In this document: in pieces, positions 23,701 to 35,364 of the stretch
Layout of the letters: the number at the start of each line of letters is the position of its first letter
Numbering within the stretch: position 1 is the stretch's first letter
NCBI GenBank assembly: GCA_017506865.1
Contig: JAFCMP010000525.1
Span: forward strand, 1,426,001 to 1,490,000
Source: Tribonema minus
Lineage: Eukaryota; Sar; Xanthophyceae; Tribonematales; Tribonemataceae
Length of the DNA: 64,000 nt
Reading direction: 5' to 3'
Made by a program: the position numbers and the translations under genes
The notes under the pieces: model-generated
The model's input: only the letters and a program-made list of their open reading frames with translations
Databases searched by the model: none
What the model was told of the DNA's origin: nothing

Positions 23701-26700
23701 AAGCCCAATGCTTCCGCGCCCTTCTTCACAAGGACATCCACCTCAAATGCTGGGCAGCAAAGCAACAAAAAACACAAGATTTAGTGAAGCACCGCTCAGC
23801 TCTCTGCAAGTAATGCTGGTAGCAGCGGCACACATGATGGCCAGCTGCTTTTTGTGCCCTGAGCAGTAGTCCATACGAATGGCATTTGAACAATGAAATG
23901 AACAAGCTGGAAACTGTCGCACGTGCATGTCAGTCATTGATGGAGCGTAGTTGGCACAGGTGATCACGATACTACAGCATTTTTGCAGTCTTTCATGTAC
24001 ACGCATACTATGCAGGGTGTCGCATTCCCATCAGGCCCATTGCATTAGTATCTCCACATAAACAGCCTGCAACAAGTGCATGCATTGATCGCCTTTCAAA
24101 AAACAGATTGTTTGGTGAGCCGCCTCTTGCTGCTCTGAAGGCAAGGGTGCCTCTTGAGATGCCAAGAGGATAGCTGCAGTAATGACAATTGTTAACAATT
24201 GACTTTGCTGTTGGAAGCAGGCCATTGAGTTCATGTGGAGCATGGCAGCAATGTCCAGCGAGATTTGGTGCCTTTGTGCATGCCTTAAGCTGTGTTGCTA
24301 CCAGTGACACTAATGGTGTCAGGTACACATGCGGTGCAGGCATGTTGAGGTAGGCGGCAATAGTTGCCGTTTGCGGGACATGAGTCCCAGTTGCACACAA
24401 TGATGTTAACAGATCCCTCTTGAGGCCCAAATGAATGCGACGGTATGAGTATGTTATTGTTGTGACAACTTGAAGGCGTACCTTACCTTACGCAGAATGG
24501 ACAATTTGAATTTTTGGAAGGTAGCTACGTCTATCAGCACGACTTTGCCTGCAATCATGGCCGGCTATACGGCCTATGTGCCACTCAAGCAGTCATTAGT
24601 AGCCGAAAAGCATCTTTGCACTAGTAATGCATGAGCAATACAAGGTTGCTTGAGCAGTATGGGCATCTCACCTTTGTAACGATCTCCTGGACCCCAGTAT
24701 TTCTGCCGTGCGTTCAAGCAGTCACAGGCAACAATCAAGCTTCAACTTCACAAATTGAATCATTCATGTGATGGATAGCTGCTTGATCACGGCGTCAGCG
24801 TGTGGCAGCCACAGCTTCATCTCTTTATTCCTGGAGCTACAATACCTGCTCTACTGATCCCAGTGGAGTGTACAATCAGAAAGTTGTGACTGATGCAGCA
24901 AATGCTCGACACATGCTGGGGAACGTCTGGCACTGCCAAGGGCAAACTTGATATTCATGCCTGATGATGTGTCCGCCTCGGAAGAGAGTGCAGTTTGACA
25001 GCACTTGTTCGCAGATTCTCTTGTCCAAGCTGCAGGCTGTCCAGGGTAAACATGGCAGAGAAAGTCTTACAAAGTAGCCGGCGTTGTAACCCCTGGCGCT
25101 GCTGGCGTGGTGAGAATGCTTGTGTCGTGTGCCATGTTCCACTCTGCTGCAGATGCATATCTGAATGTGCCTCCTGTATTTTATTGACACTATTGTAGTG
25201 CTCTGCTATTTACAATGTTCTAATTCTACAGCACAAGAAGGGCCACTAATGCAGCTGAGGCGCGTTTACGCTCTCCGCGCTGCAACAAATCCTAGCTGAA
25301 ATGAGTGTCATACTATTTTCAGTGAAATAACTTGCTTGCTGAAGGGGAGTATACAAGACAACTTCAACTGCCACAAGTGTGTTTTGACAGTTCCACGCAA
25401 TACGGTGCAGTCTCACTTAAATGCAGCTGCAAAAGCAGAGGCTTACGCGCCATGTGCGAGAGAGGCGCTTAGCCACTCTTGCCAGTGCAGCATCATCCTG
25501 CTTGAATGAGCACTGCCGTGATCAGGCCGTTACCCTTGCGAAGAGAGCGACCACCGCTAGACTCCACCGGCAGATGCTCCCTGCATGTCGAAAGAAGACT
25601 CAGAACTGAAGCAGCAATGCAGCTGCCTACGCCCAGCGCGTGCACTCACACCGCTGAGCTTGCCAAACGCCATGAAGACGTGCTCGTCGTGCGATACGCC
25701 CGGGCCCTCCAGGACAATGGGCTTCTCTGTTGATCGCCCGGTCTCCCTGAGCGTGAAGCCCTTGGCCTGCAGTGTGGCTTCTGCTGCCGCCGCTCTTGCA
25801 TCTGCATGAACAGCACCAGCGCGGCGCGGGTATGCGTCGATGTCACGCGTCCATGTTTACTGGCAGTCCACTGTTCAATCTTGCCGGTAGGCCTCAAAGT
25901 TACGGTTCTCATGATTGCACACCACGCCACACGTCAGCTGGCAACATGAGATCTGCGGCTCACTGCCAGTGCATGATGTGCTGCTTCTGATTTTTCACGC
26001 ATGGTTTGCATGATGACTGCATGACGCGCCGCTAACAGTTGGCTGCGTCATACCTTCCGCTCTGTGAGGCTGCCTTTCAGTATGGTCGATGGTCGCTCTC
26101 TGGTGCACTTGTACTTTGTGCATTGTCGCATTGACGAACAACAACCACCATCACACTATCAGAAGGAAGTGTGAGGACCTGCAGGACTAGGGCTAGGGCT
26201 GGGGCTAGGTCTACATAACCGTAATGCTAGGGTAAGATGCTAGGGTAAGACGGTGATAGGGAAGATGTTGAAACTTTTTTAAATATGCTAAGCCGTTGAA
26301 ATTATCAAGTGCTCCCATGTTGCCTTGAACATATGTACGCCCATGTACAAATGTCATGTACTTCTTGTTAGGGTTGGCACATTGCGTATATTTGGATTTT
26401 GCATACCCGCATATATACGTATTTTTGGCGTACAATACGTATATACTGCGTATATTAGCGTATCTGACAAAGCCAAATCTCGCTACGACGACTTGTCGTC
26501 TTTAGATTTCTCTGAAACCAGGTGCATTCGAACGGGCTCAGGGTGCTGATTACAGACATGCAGACACTAGAAATAATTGCCTTCATCAAGTGTCATCAGA
26601 GCAACACTTGAAGTGTGGGATTTTCTTGAAGTTGGCCGAAATGCCAAAAGAAGCTTGGTTACGGCCTGAGTGCGCCGACCGCATGGTGCCGCTGAAAAGC

Positions 26701-29700
26701 TGCGCCTCGTCAGAGGGCAGCGTGTCTGTCAGCATGTGCAGCGACTCCCTTCCCATCGTCCTCTTCCACATCACCGACAGAACAAGCCGTGAAGGCTCAT
26801 GCAGGCTCTGCTGGCCAGGTGCGAAGCTGCCTGAGCCACTGAATTGCCAAGTTCAGGCTGTGCGGGCGCCTTCTGTGGCTTGAGACCACCGCTCAGCCCT
26901 GCCTTCCCGCTTCTGGCCCCCAGATAGCCCTAGCCACCTTACCCTTGGCATGCGCTGGGCCACGGGCAGCGCTCGTGAGCACCACAGCGGTGCAAAAGCG
27001 TATACGCGAATATACGCCCCGTTTCGGCGTCTACGCGTATATATACGCGTATGTACCAATATACCGTATATATACTATCTACGCACGTGCCAACCCTACT
27101 TCTTGTAGACTTTAGGGTCTAGAGCAGTGTTGTACTTCTAGACTTTAGGGTCTAGAGCAGTGTTGTACTTCTAGACTTTAGGGTCTAGAGCAGTGTTGTA
27201 CTTCTTGAAGTACAACACTGCTCTAGACCCTAAAGTCTACAAGAGCAGTACATTTTTGACGGCTGTTATAGTGTGGCAATACACTACGGTCTCAAGACTG
27301 TACCTCGAAATGGTATACAAGCGCGCCACACACTCGACGGCCGTAATGTGCTGCAGGTTGTGCGTAAGGTGACGTGTCCCTGACCACCTTTGACTGATGT
27401 GCATAAACCTTGCCCTGCTCGTAATTGTCATGGAAGCATACCCTAACTCGATGTTTAGCCCAATTCTACCGTATTCACCCGCGGATAGCCCCCCCCACCT
27501 TGAATAACTTGGGGGGGGGGCTATTTGGCAGAATAGCCCCCCCAAGATATCGATTATTTGATGCGCAGAGGCTGCAAGCAATAGCCCAGGGGGGGCGTTG
27601 AAGAGGGGGGGGGGGGGGATCTCGTCACGAATAATGAATTGTAGCGGCTACTAAATGGGCAAAACACATGCATATGGTTCGTCTGCAAACAGTGACACCA
27701 TCTATGCCATCTATGTTCGTCGGCTTGAGTTGCTCGCAGCAGAGAAGCGCGTGTCTAGACTTATTTATAAGAGCTCGGCCTTTCGGCGAAAATGTCGTCA
27801 GTGCCAATAAAACGTGATTCCAGGAGCTGTCGCTAGCGTAGCCGCGCTTGCCCTGACTGCCTGCGGTAGTAGCTGGCGTGCTTGCCATGCTGCTGCTCAC
27901 GGACTTCGGCTTGCCCCCCCCCGCTATTTTTGCGGGTGCTCCGGCGAAAATGCCAGCAAATAGGGGGGGGTTCGTTGAATAGCCCCCCCCCGCGGTAATT
28001 ACCGCATGCCCCCAGAAGCTAGGAACGTTATAGCGGGGGGGAGCTATCCACGGGTGAATACGGTACTTATTAAAAACTCATACCAATCCTTGCCCTAACC
28101 CTAACCCTACCGTTCACCCTGACCTGGCCCTATGCAGTGCCCTCGTGCAAAGTGGACCCCGGGGCGGCAACTGACCTTCTTGTCGCCTGCGCTCCATTTT
28201 CTCTGACACTACGCGCTCCAGCGAGGTTCCCACCTGCCGGTCCAGGACAAACAGTGGACAAAGTGTAAGCCAACGGAATGCACTGCAGCAGCTCCAATAC
28301 CTGCTAAGCAGGTCCATAAGGGTCACGCAATGCACATTATGCGATGCTGCCGATGACGCACTAAGCAGCTGAGCAGTGAGGTTGTGTTGAAGTGCGATGG
28401 GAGTTTAAATTTCTACTGCTGATGTTGTGGCAGTGGCACTTGCCGGTGGACAGACTACAACTCATACGCGTCCGGCAGCACTAGATAGGCTTTGGTTCCG
28501 CACTTGCTTAGTCACCTTCATAAATGTTCGCCTCCGATCGTATACAGCAACAGTCTTGAAAGCAGGAGGTTCGCCAGGCTTCCACAGCAACTACGCACGG
28601 CAGTGCGGTTCACGGGTTCACGAACGCTGTGTTCATCGTGCTGCACTCTGTATGTTATTTTACACGGTAGCATACTGATCAGTGGGGGCCATGTGAGGGG
28701 CCAGTGAGGCGCCTTCCTTGGCTCACGCACAATGGCACATGCATGTAGTACTTTCTTTTGCTTCCAGTTGTCAGCATCAGTACCAACAGCCGTCCGGACC
28801 TTCTCCAAATTTGTAGGCATGCAACCAAAAAATAGTCTCTGAGTGAGTCTTCGTGTGCGTGTGAGGCGTTGCCATGATAGCGGGCCTTCAAACCATGCCA
28901 ATGCAGCATACACTTGGCGTGTATGCTTGCAATCGACTGTGAGAACCTGCTCGACTTTGATGCAGGCAGGTGTACACACTGGTTTACTGCAACTTTGAGC
29001 GCAGGTTGTGGCCACTAGCAAGTGCGTCGCAATGCATCAAGAGCCATTGATCATGGGCAGAGGCATAACCGCTGGTGCCCAATAAAACAGTGGGATGCCG
29101 GGGAAAAAGTGACAGCACGATTATGAAGCCAAGTGAAACCATGTCCTTGCTTCAAAGTGCGACGCTTCAATTTGAAGGTTTGGTAGTCTGCTAGGCCTGC
29201 GGTACCTTCACTCAGTGATTGAGAGCGCACGTGGCTCCATGTGTTGGCATGCGGAGCCACAAAGGTGCGGCTGACTGGTGTACACGGTCAGCTCATTGCC
29301 AAGGGCACTACAACTGGAAAGCCCTGCGAGCTTGTATCTTGCATATAGACAACCGACACCCTTGCATATAGACAACCGACACCACCCCAATCCAGCAGTC
29401 TGAGCCTCAGAGTATTGTTCCATTTAAGTTGCATCCCGCGCACTCATGCATGCCACCAGATGTGCGCATGCATCTTCCCAGTAGCTTTGTGTCCATGTGT
29501 TGGCATGCGGAGCCACAAAGGTGCGGCTGACTGGTGTACACGGTCAGCTCATTGCCAAGGGCACTACAACTGGAAAGCCCTGCGAGTTTGTATCTTGCAT
29601 ATAGACAACCGACACCCTTGCATATAGACCACCGACACCACCCCAATCCAGCAGTCTGAGCCTCAGAGTATTGTTCCATTTAAGTTGCATCCCGCGCACT

Positions 29701-31164
29701 CATGCATGCCACCAGGTGTGCGCATGCATCTTCCCAGTAGCTTTGTGTCAGCGCATGGGCTGCCATGGGCTGCCATGCGACGTCGCGGCACGCTCACACG
29801 CAGACACTCACCTGCTGTGGTGCGTCTGATCGTGGTTGACGCTGGCGCAATTGTGGTTGACGACGACAGCACCTGTGGCTGCGCGCATGCATGCAATCGC
29901 GCATGTGATTAGTAGACAGCAGTCACACACGGTGCAGCCAACAATTACGGCCAACCTCAGATGCGTCAGGCAGGGCACGGCCCGCAGCGTGACACCACTG
30001 GCGTCGCAGCCAAATAGTCACATGCTGCCCTGGAGATGCTTTGGAGCGGCGTTGCCGCGTGGTGCATCTGCACATGTGCGGACACAGATGCAGGTGAAGC
30101 AGCTGGTGCGCTGACATATTCTTGTCATAGTCCAAGTACATGCAGCAGTGTGCAGTGCCAAAGCAAATGTCTGCAAGGGAGGCGTGTGGGCAGCTCAGCA
30201 CCTTCAAGTGAACTAATTTGCAGGTAACTCCACCTTCGTGAGTGTTGTACGCCGTTGCAAAAGACTGCATGCTCATTGAGTAGCGAAACCAATGGCCAGC
30301 AAATGTGTGCATGCGGCCTAGGGATGACACTTTAAAAAAACACCGAGGTATCGCCAGTTCGCATCATTGGAGCTTGCCTGCAGAGATAACGTGTTTCAAC
30401 TTTTTTCACCTTTGATGGCTCTCTGCTGAGTGGTGTCCTCCTTGGCGGCTCTCTGCTGAGGTTCTCACTGAATGGTGTCCTCCTTTGCAGCAGCACGAAT
30501 GGCAGTGCCAGCAGCACCAGCAGCGTCAAGCTGGTCAAAACCTGGCAGGGAGTACAGGTGAACAAGACATTGCCACGTTGGCACTTAGTGAGTATGCATG
30601 TTGTGCAACTCATGTACACTGAAAAGAAGACACATGGGCCTTGGCCATGTGGCCAGTGAAGGTTGGGGCACTCAAGAGCCTCATGCACGTTTGCGAGATG
30701 CTCACACACATTTGCGAGAGTGCATCACAAGTTATGTCAAATGCCAAAATGGTCGCACCTTAAAGGCAGGCCAGCTGGCACGAAAACGAAAAACTGCATG
30801 CTACTCTTCAATGCATGATGGGCAGCATTGAGACATCAATGGCATCCTTGGCTGCTGATGCGCCTCAATCAGCGAGCATTGCACTCACCTGCTGCCCCGC
30901 AATCACGCTGAGCCAATCCGAGGCTATTGCCAAGGACGTCCAGCTCGCCGCAGACGCGAAAGTCGCAGCATCCGTCATGCTCAAAGCACTTCGCTGGATT
31001 AACTTGGATGTTCGAGCCAGCGGATGCACTTGAGCTTTTTGACGCCACTGTGCCGCGCTCCTGCTGAATTCAACCCCGCAAGAACTTGGGCGAATCAATG
31101 CGTCAACCGCGGTGACTAGCGTAAGGCATATGATGACTAACTGTATGCCTCGGATAAGGAACAT
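20795..31164 (-). CDS. MAM33/p32-family protein, copy B; frame damaged, probably pseudogene
   Basis: Exons, 5' to 3': 31164-30889, 30541-30410, 28233-28176, 25801-25650, 23749-23679, 22816-22636, 20906-20795. Exon 1 encodes a signal peptide (IQLVIICLTLVTAVDALIRP). Exon 2 has a membrane segment (SLTLLVLLALPFVLLQRRTP) with a duplicated RRTP-S-REP motif after it. Exon 3 gives LERVVSEKMERRRQE. Exon 4 gives LQAKGFTLRETG and EKPIVLEGPG. Exon 5 gives FEVDVLVKKGAEALGFRVQI. Exon 7 gives GLDDEVSAMRTYWECR-type helices ending in TINRFLD. Exon 6 is 181 bases against 176 in copies A and C, because a 20-base segment (ACTGGTATAACCTCGACGTT) is tandemly duplicated. This shifts the frame before LEPQLRTGFLDYLRER. 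Its introns hold a hAT-like element and a TACCGTATT element, and a LINE sits just upstream. Confidence 0.7.
26369..27098. mobile_element. hAT-like non-autonomous DNA transposon (730 bases, 8-base TSD)
   Basis: Terminal inverted repeats begin TAGGGTTGGCAC at 26369 and end GTGCCAACCCTA at 27098, and similarity continues inward through TGCGTA. They are flanked by a perfect 8-base direct repeat CTTCTTGT (26361-26368 and 27099-27106). An 8-base duplication with a TAGGG start is the hAT signature. The subterminal regions are rich in CGTATA/TATACG repeats, which may be transposase-binding or foldback sequence. The internal frame (26590-26883, +) shows no transposase domain, so the element is non-autonomous. 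The intact target duplication suggests a fairly recent insertion, in an intron of MAM33 copy B. Confidence 0.9.
27106..27245. repeat. Three 33-base direct repeats closed by an inverted copy (large hairpin)
   Basis: TAGACTTTAGGGTCTAGAGC plus AGTGTTGTACTTC is repeated three times (27106, 27139, 27172) and is followed at once by its reverse complement (about 27207-27243). The last direct copy and the inverted copy form a near-perfect hairpin centred near 27205. It abuts the right end of the hAT-like element, whose target site lies in the first repeat edge. Confidence 0.92.
27467..28065. mobile_element. Small TIR element with TACCGTATT ends (599 bases)
   Basis: The left end TACCGTATTCACCCGCGGAT and the right end (reverse complement TACCGTATTCACCCGTGGAT) are near-identical for over 20 bases. 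The terminal TA on each side fits a TA target duplication (Tc1/mariner-like). Inside are at least seven G or C homopolymer runs of 7-15 bases, often as ATAGCCCCCCC. A minus-strand frame of 91 residues (27900-27625) has no recognised transposase motif. Confidence 0.75.
28093..28109. repeat. Short telomere-like tract (CCCTAA repeats)
   Basis: About two and a half CCCTAA units (CCCTAACCCTAACCCTA) at an internal position, just right of the 599-base TIR element. Related GGGCTA/GGGTAA words occur near 26190-26250. Confidence 0.8.
29236..29750. repeat. Two tandem copies of a 258-base unit
   Basis: The unit begins CATGTGTTGGCATGCGGAGC at 29236 and again at 29494. The copies are almost identical over their full length, so the duplication is young. 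It contains a shorter internal repeat (TTGCATATAGACAACCGACA). It lies in the intron between exons 2 and 3 of MAM33 copy B. Confidence 0.92.
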
Positions 31165-31338
31165 GGCTTTAAAGCACTGTCCGCCTGCCTCGCGTGGCGA
31201 AGCAATGCAACAGCGGCGATCTCTCTCGGTGCGAAACACCACGAAACTTCAGGGGGAGCCGCACCAGCGGCCCTTGCGGCAGCTGCTGCTGCAGCAGCGG
31301 CTGCCGCGGCGGGCACAGATCCGGCGCAGCCCGAGGCA

Positions 31339-34300
31339 GTGCAGGCGCCCGCTCAGCCTGCAACGGCTGCCATTTATCCGCGCTGCCCTTTACATGACAC
31401 TGGCTGCCTCTTTCGGGTGCCAGTGCCCAAACCGCTCCTCCGCAGGAACGGGGAGGCGCACACGCTCACCGCGCAGACATCAGCGTCGCCGGCGCTGGTG
31501 CGCCGCATCGCCACGGCGCTGGCAGATCACCAGCGCCGCGAGCATCCGGATATGCCTGCCGATTTCCTCACGCGTATGCAGGTGATTGACGCCGAGTGTC
31601 TGACCCTCCATCGCGCTGGCGAGGGCACCTACCGCGCCGTGGAACCTGAGCTGGTACTCTGCGCATGCGTCTCGTGCGGCGAGCCCGGGTGCGTGCTCAC
31701 GAAGTTGCACCTGCGCAAGCACCTCGACAAATCCCGGCCCGCGAGCACAACGCAGCGGCCGCGCTTGCCTCGCGGCGTCGCGCCTCTGCCCCCCATTCTC
31801 CCCCTCCCTACAGCCAGTGGCGGCACGCGCGGCCCCGGCGCCCGCGCAGCTGCCGCGGTGGCTGCTGCAGGGCCAACGTGGCGCAGCGCGCTTCCGCTCT
31901 GGACGCTCGCGCCGCTCTCGCCCGCGCGCGCAGCGCTGGACGAACTCTCCTTTGACTACGTACTGCAGCAGCAACTGGTGGTTGGCCGCCGCATTCGCCT
32001 GGAGCACCGCTCGGACTTCACGGCCGCTTTGACGGCCACGCTGGCGGGCCTCCGGGAGGCGCAAACGGCGGTAGCGCAGGCGCACGGTGCCGAGGCAGCG
32101 GCGCAGGCGTCCGCTACAGCGGGTGCATGGTGCAAGCTGCTGCATCTGCTGCCGTGCCTGCTGCTAGTGCCCGACGGCTCCTTGCCGCGGGCGCACCGTT
32201 TCACGGCCTTCGCGGCAGGCGAGCTGGAGCTACTCACGCGCACAGCGCTGGCCTTCTGCCGCCGTGGCGCCGCCCGTGCATGCGCGCGTCGCGCTAGGTC
32301 CATGACGGAGGCGGCGGCGGCAGTCCGCGAGCGCGCGGCGGCGACGGCGCGGCAGCCGGGCGGCGTCAGGCGCGCCGCGCGGCTGCTGGCGGAGGGTGCT
32401 GACACATCTGCCCCCCGCGACTCCGCTACCTTGCATAAACTGCAGGCTAAACACCCAGCTGGCGATGCGTGTGCGAAGCTGGATGCCGCGGCATCGTGGG
32501 CGCGCAGCTCAGTGGCGGCGGCGGCGCTGGCGGCGCCGGCACCACTCAACTGCGCTTCGTTCACAGCGGACGGGCTACGTGAGGCCATCCTCGCCGCCAA
32601 CCCTGGCTCGGCCGCCGGTCCCTCTGGGCTGCGCAACTCCCACCTCCAGCAGTGCGTCCGGCACACGGCGCACACGTCGGGGCGCATGGTTGACTGGCTC
32701 CTTGAGCTACTGGCGTGGCTGGGTACCACGGCGTACTCCACCCCCGCCACGCTGCCCGCCCCCTTTTGGCGCCTCCATGCAGCCGCGCGCCTCAGCGCTG
32801 TGGGCGAGAAGGCGCGCCCCATCGCGTGCGGCGACACCATCCGCCGCCTGTTCGCCCGCACCTTCTGCACGGACACCCGAGACCGTGTCTCCGCGCTGCT
32901 AGAACCCATTGGCCAGTTTGGGGTCGGCGCGCGGGGGGGCGCGGAGAGGGTGGCGCTCATGGCGCAGCTCACGCATGAGTGCGGCGGCGTGCTCCTTGCC
33001 ATTGACGGCAGTAATGCCTTCAACGCGCTGTCGCGCTCGGCAGTCCTCACTGCGGTGGCCGAGCATCTGCCTGGCCTGTACGGCTACGTCGAGCACATCT
33101 ACGGCCCCGGGCGGGCCCCTTGGCTACAATTTGGCCTAGATGGGCACGCCGACGCCGCCATCATCCTCTCCCAACAGGGCGTGCAGCAGGGCGACCCATT
33201 GGGGCCGCTGCTGTTCGCGCTGGCACTGCGCGGCACCATGGTGGCTGCCCGCGCCAAGTTCCCGCAGCTGGCGCTTCCGGGCTACCTCGATGACCTCACC
33301 ATCATGACGCCCAGCTGTGACGCGCCAGTGCTCGGCCACGTTGGCCGCGCTTTCTGCTTTATACAACAGGCGCTGAGCGAGCTGAACATTCAGGTCAACG
33401 TCACGAAATGCGCAGCGCTGGTGCCGGCCTCAGGCGGCGCTCGCGCGCGCGCCGCCGCCGTCTTCGCCGCCGCCGATGTCCCCGTACCAGTATGTGACGA
33501 CGGCGTCACGCTGATGGGGGTGCCGGTGGGCACCGAGGACTTCGTGCGCACACACGTAGCGGCGACCCTTCGTGCCCCCGGCACCGACCGCCTGGTGGCG
33601 GAGCTGGTGCAGATGGAGGATGTGCAGGCTGCCTTCTCGATTCTGCGTCTTGCTGTCCCCGCCCGCGCAGGGCATGTCACGCGCAACACGGCGCCATCCC
33701 TCACGCACAAGGAGCTACGGCGCTTCGACGCCATCACGCTGGCGGCCGTGGCTGCGCTGGCGCAGGAGCCATCGGCGGGCCTTACGCCGCCGGCCCACGA
33801 GGGCGCGCCGGCGGCTGGTGGCAATTGCCGCAGCCCGCCGGCGGTTGCGGCGGCGGCGGCACCGCCCTCTCTGTGGGCGGCGGCAGTGGCATGGGTACGC
33901 GGCGCCGAGTGGGGTGGCGAGGCCCCGGTGACGCTACTAGCACATCAGCAGGTACGCGTGCATCTGCGGCTGGGGAGCGGCGGCTTTGGCGTGCTCTGCG
34001 CGGCGCCGCGTGCATGTGCCGCATTTGCTGCGCATACCCTCGAGTGCATGGGACCGGCACTGGCGGCGTTTCCAGTGGCGGCACGCAGCCGCGTCCTAGA
34101 GCACGCCCGCTACGGCTTCACCTTCACTCAGATAGCTACCTGCCTGCAGCAGCTGCGCAGCGGCAGCGATGATGCCGCAGCGGCCCTCGCACTGCTCCTG
34201 CCCTCGGTCTGGTACCAGGACTGGCGCCAGGACGACGGCGCGTGGCGGCGGCGCGCGAGCCAGGCTCCGCCCAGGCCCCGCCGGCCGCCGTGCTGCCGCG

Positions 34301-35309
34301 GCGTCAAGCCGAGCTATCACGGGTGCTAGACGCAGCGCTCGCCGCCACGCAGCTGCGCCGGCTTGAAGCAGCAAATGCGTTGGAAGCAGTCGCGGCGTGG
34401 CGCAGCGGTGCTTTTAAGGGGGCCATGGGTTTCTTGGCACAACTGCCGAGCACTGACCCAGCGGAGACCATGTCGCCGCCGGAATTCCGCGAGACGCTGC
34501 GGCGCCACCTGGGCGTGGAGCGCCCCGCCTCCGCTGCGGCGCGGTGCCCCAAGTGTCATAAAACAGTGGAGTCAGGTGCCCACCTGCGCCGCTGCACACA
34601 AGGGCTCAACGTCACGCGACACAACTTGCTCGCAGACGCGCTTTTTCAGCTGCTCAAGCAGGTGGCCCACCTCCGCGGTCTCGACCGGGACACCCTTGCC
34701 CCCTTCCGCCGCTACGCGGCGCGCCACGGGTTCAACAAGTTCATGGACATCGTCTTCGGCAGCAACCAGATCTGCCTTCCAGTCCCTAAAGTGCAGCCGA
34801 GCGCTGACGCGGTAGCGGCAGGCCGGTGCACTAAACTGCGCGGCGGCTTTGAAGTAGCTTGTTGCATAGACGTCACCATACGTGACAGCTCATGTCCCTC
34901 CCGCCTCCGTCAGGCTCAGGGGGGCGCGCGCGATGTGCAGCGCGTGCTTGAATCGGCTTCGCAGGAAAAGATAGACACATACGTAGTCTCAGGGGCCCTG
35001 GACCCCACTACACACACCCTATTTTCCGCAGCCTTTGACCACTTCGGCGCTATGTCATGCGACACACAAGCGCTGCTACACGCACTCGCCGAGCAGAGCT
35101 CGCAGGGCAGCTACAATCTCGCGCAGCGCGTTGCCTTCTGGCGCCGCCGCACCTCCCTCGCGCTACAGCGCGCGCTCACACGTGTCGTGATCGACAACTG
35201 GAACGCAGTCATTGCCCCTGATGGCGACGTCAGTGCTTACCGCCGCATCGCACTGTTGCAAGTGCCGCGGCCCTCGCCGGCCAGCGCCGAACCGCCGGCC
35301 CCTCCGTAG
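31339..35309 (+). mobile_element. Nearly complete RLE-type LINE (zinc fingers, RT, zinc knuckle, endonuclease)
   Basis: Two overlapping plus-strand frames (31339-34329 and 34242-35309) encode one non-LTR retrotransposon polyprotein. From the N-terminus: a C-x4-C ... H zinc-finger-like stretch (about residues 12-60), a second finger (CVSCGEPGC ... H-L-R-K-H, about 110-130), and a reverse transcriptase with AIDGSNAFNALSR (about 554), QGVQQGDPLGPLLF (about 613) and the catalytic YLDD (about 649). After the frame change follow a CCHC knuckle (CPKCHKTVESGAHLRRC) and an endonuclease-like core (MDIVF, ACCIDVTI, ESASQEK). RT plus a C-terminal PD-(D/E)XK-like domain is the layout of R2/CRE/NeSL-type elements. 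The two-frame arrangement could be one inactivating change or programmed frameshifting. It sits inside the duplicated MAM33-SYO1 divergent promoter and is much more GC-rich than its surroundings. Confidence 0.88.
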
Positions 35310-35364
35310 ATTTAGTTATTGCCCGATTATCGTGTGCTCAACCCATGCGGTCCAGGACATAATA

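Noticed and set aside
26590-26883. Frame of 97 residues inside the hAT-like element as a possible transposase
   Set aside because: Too short, and no hAT dimerisation or BED-finger motif is visible.
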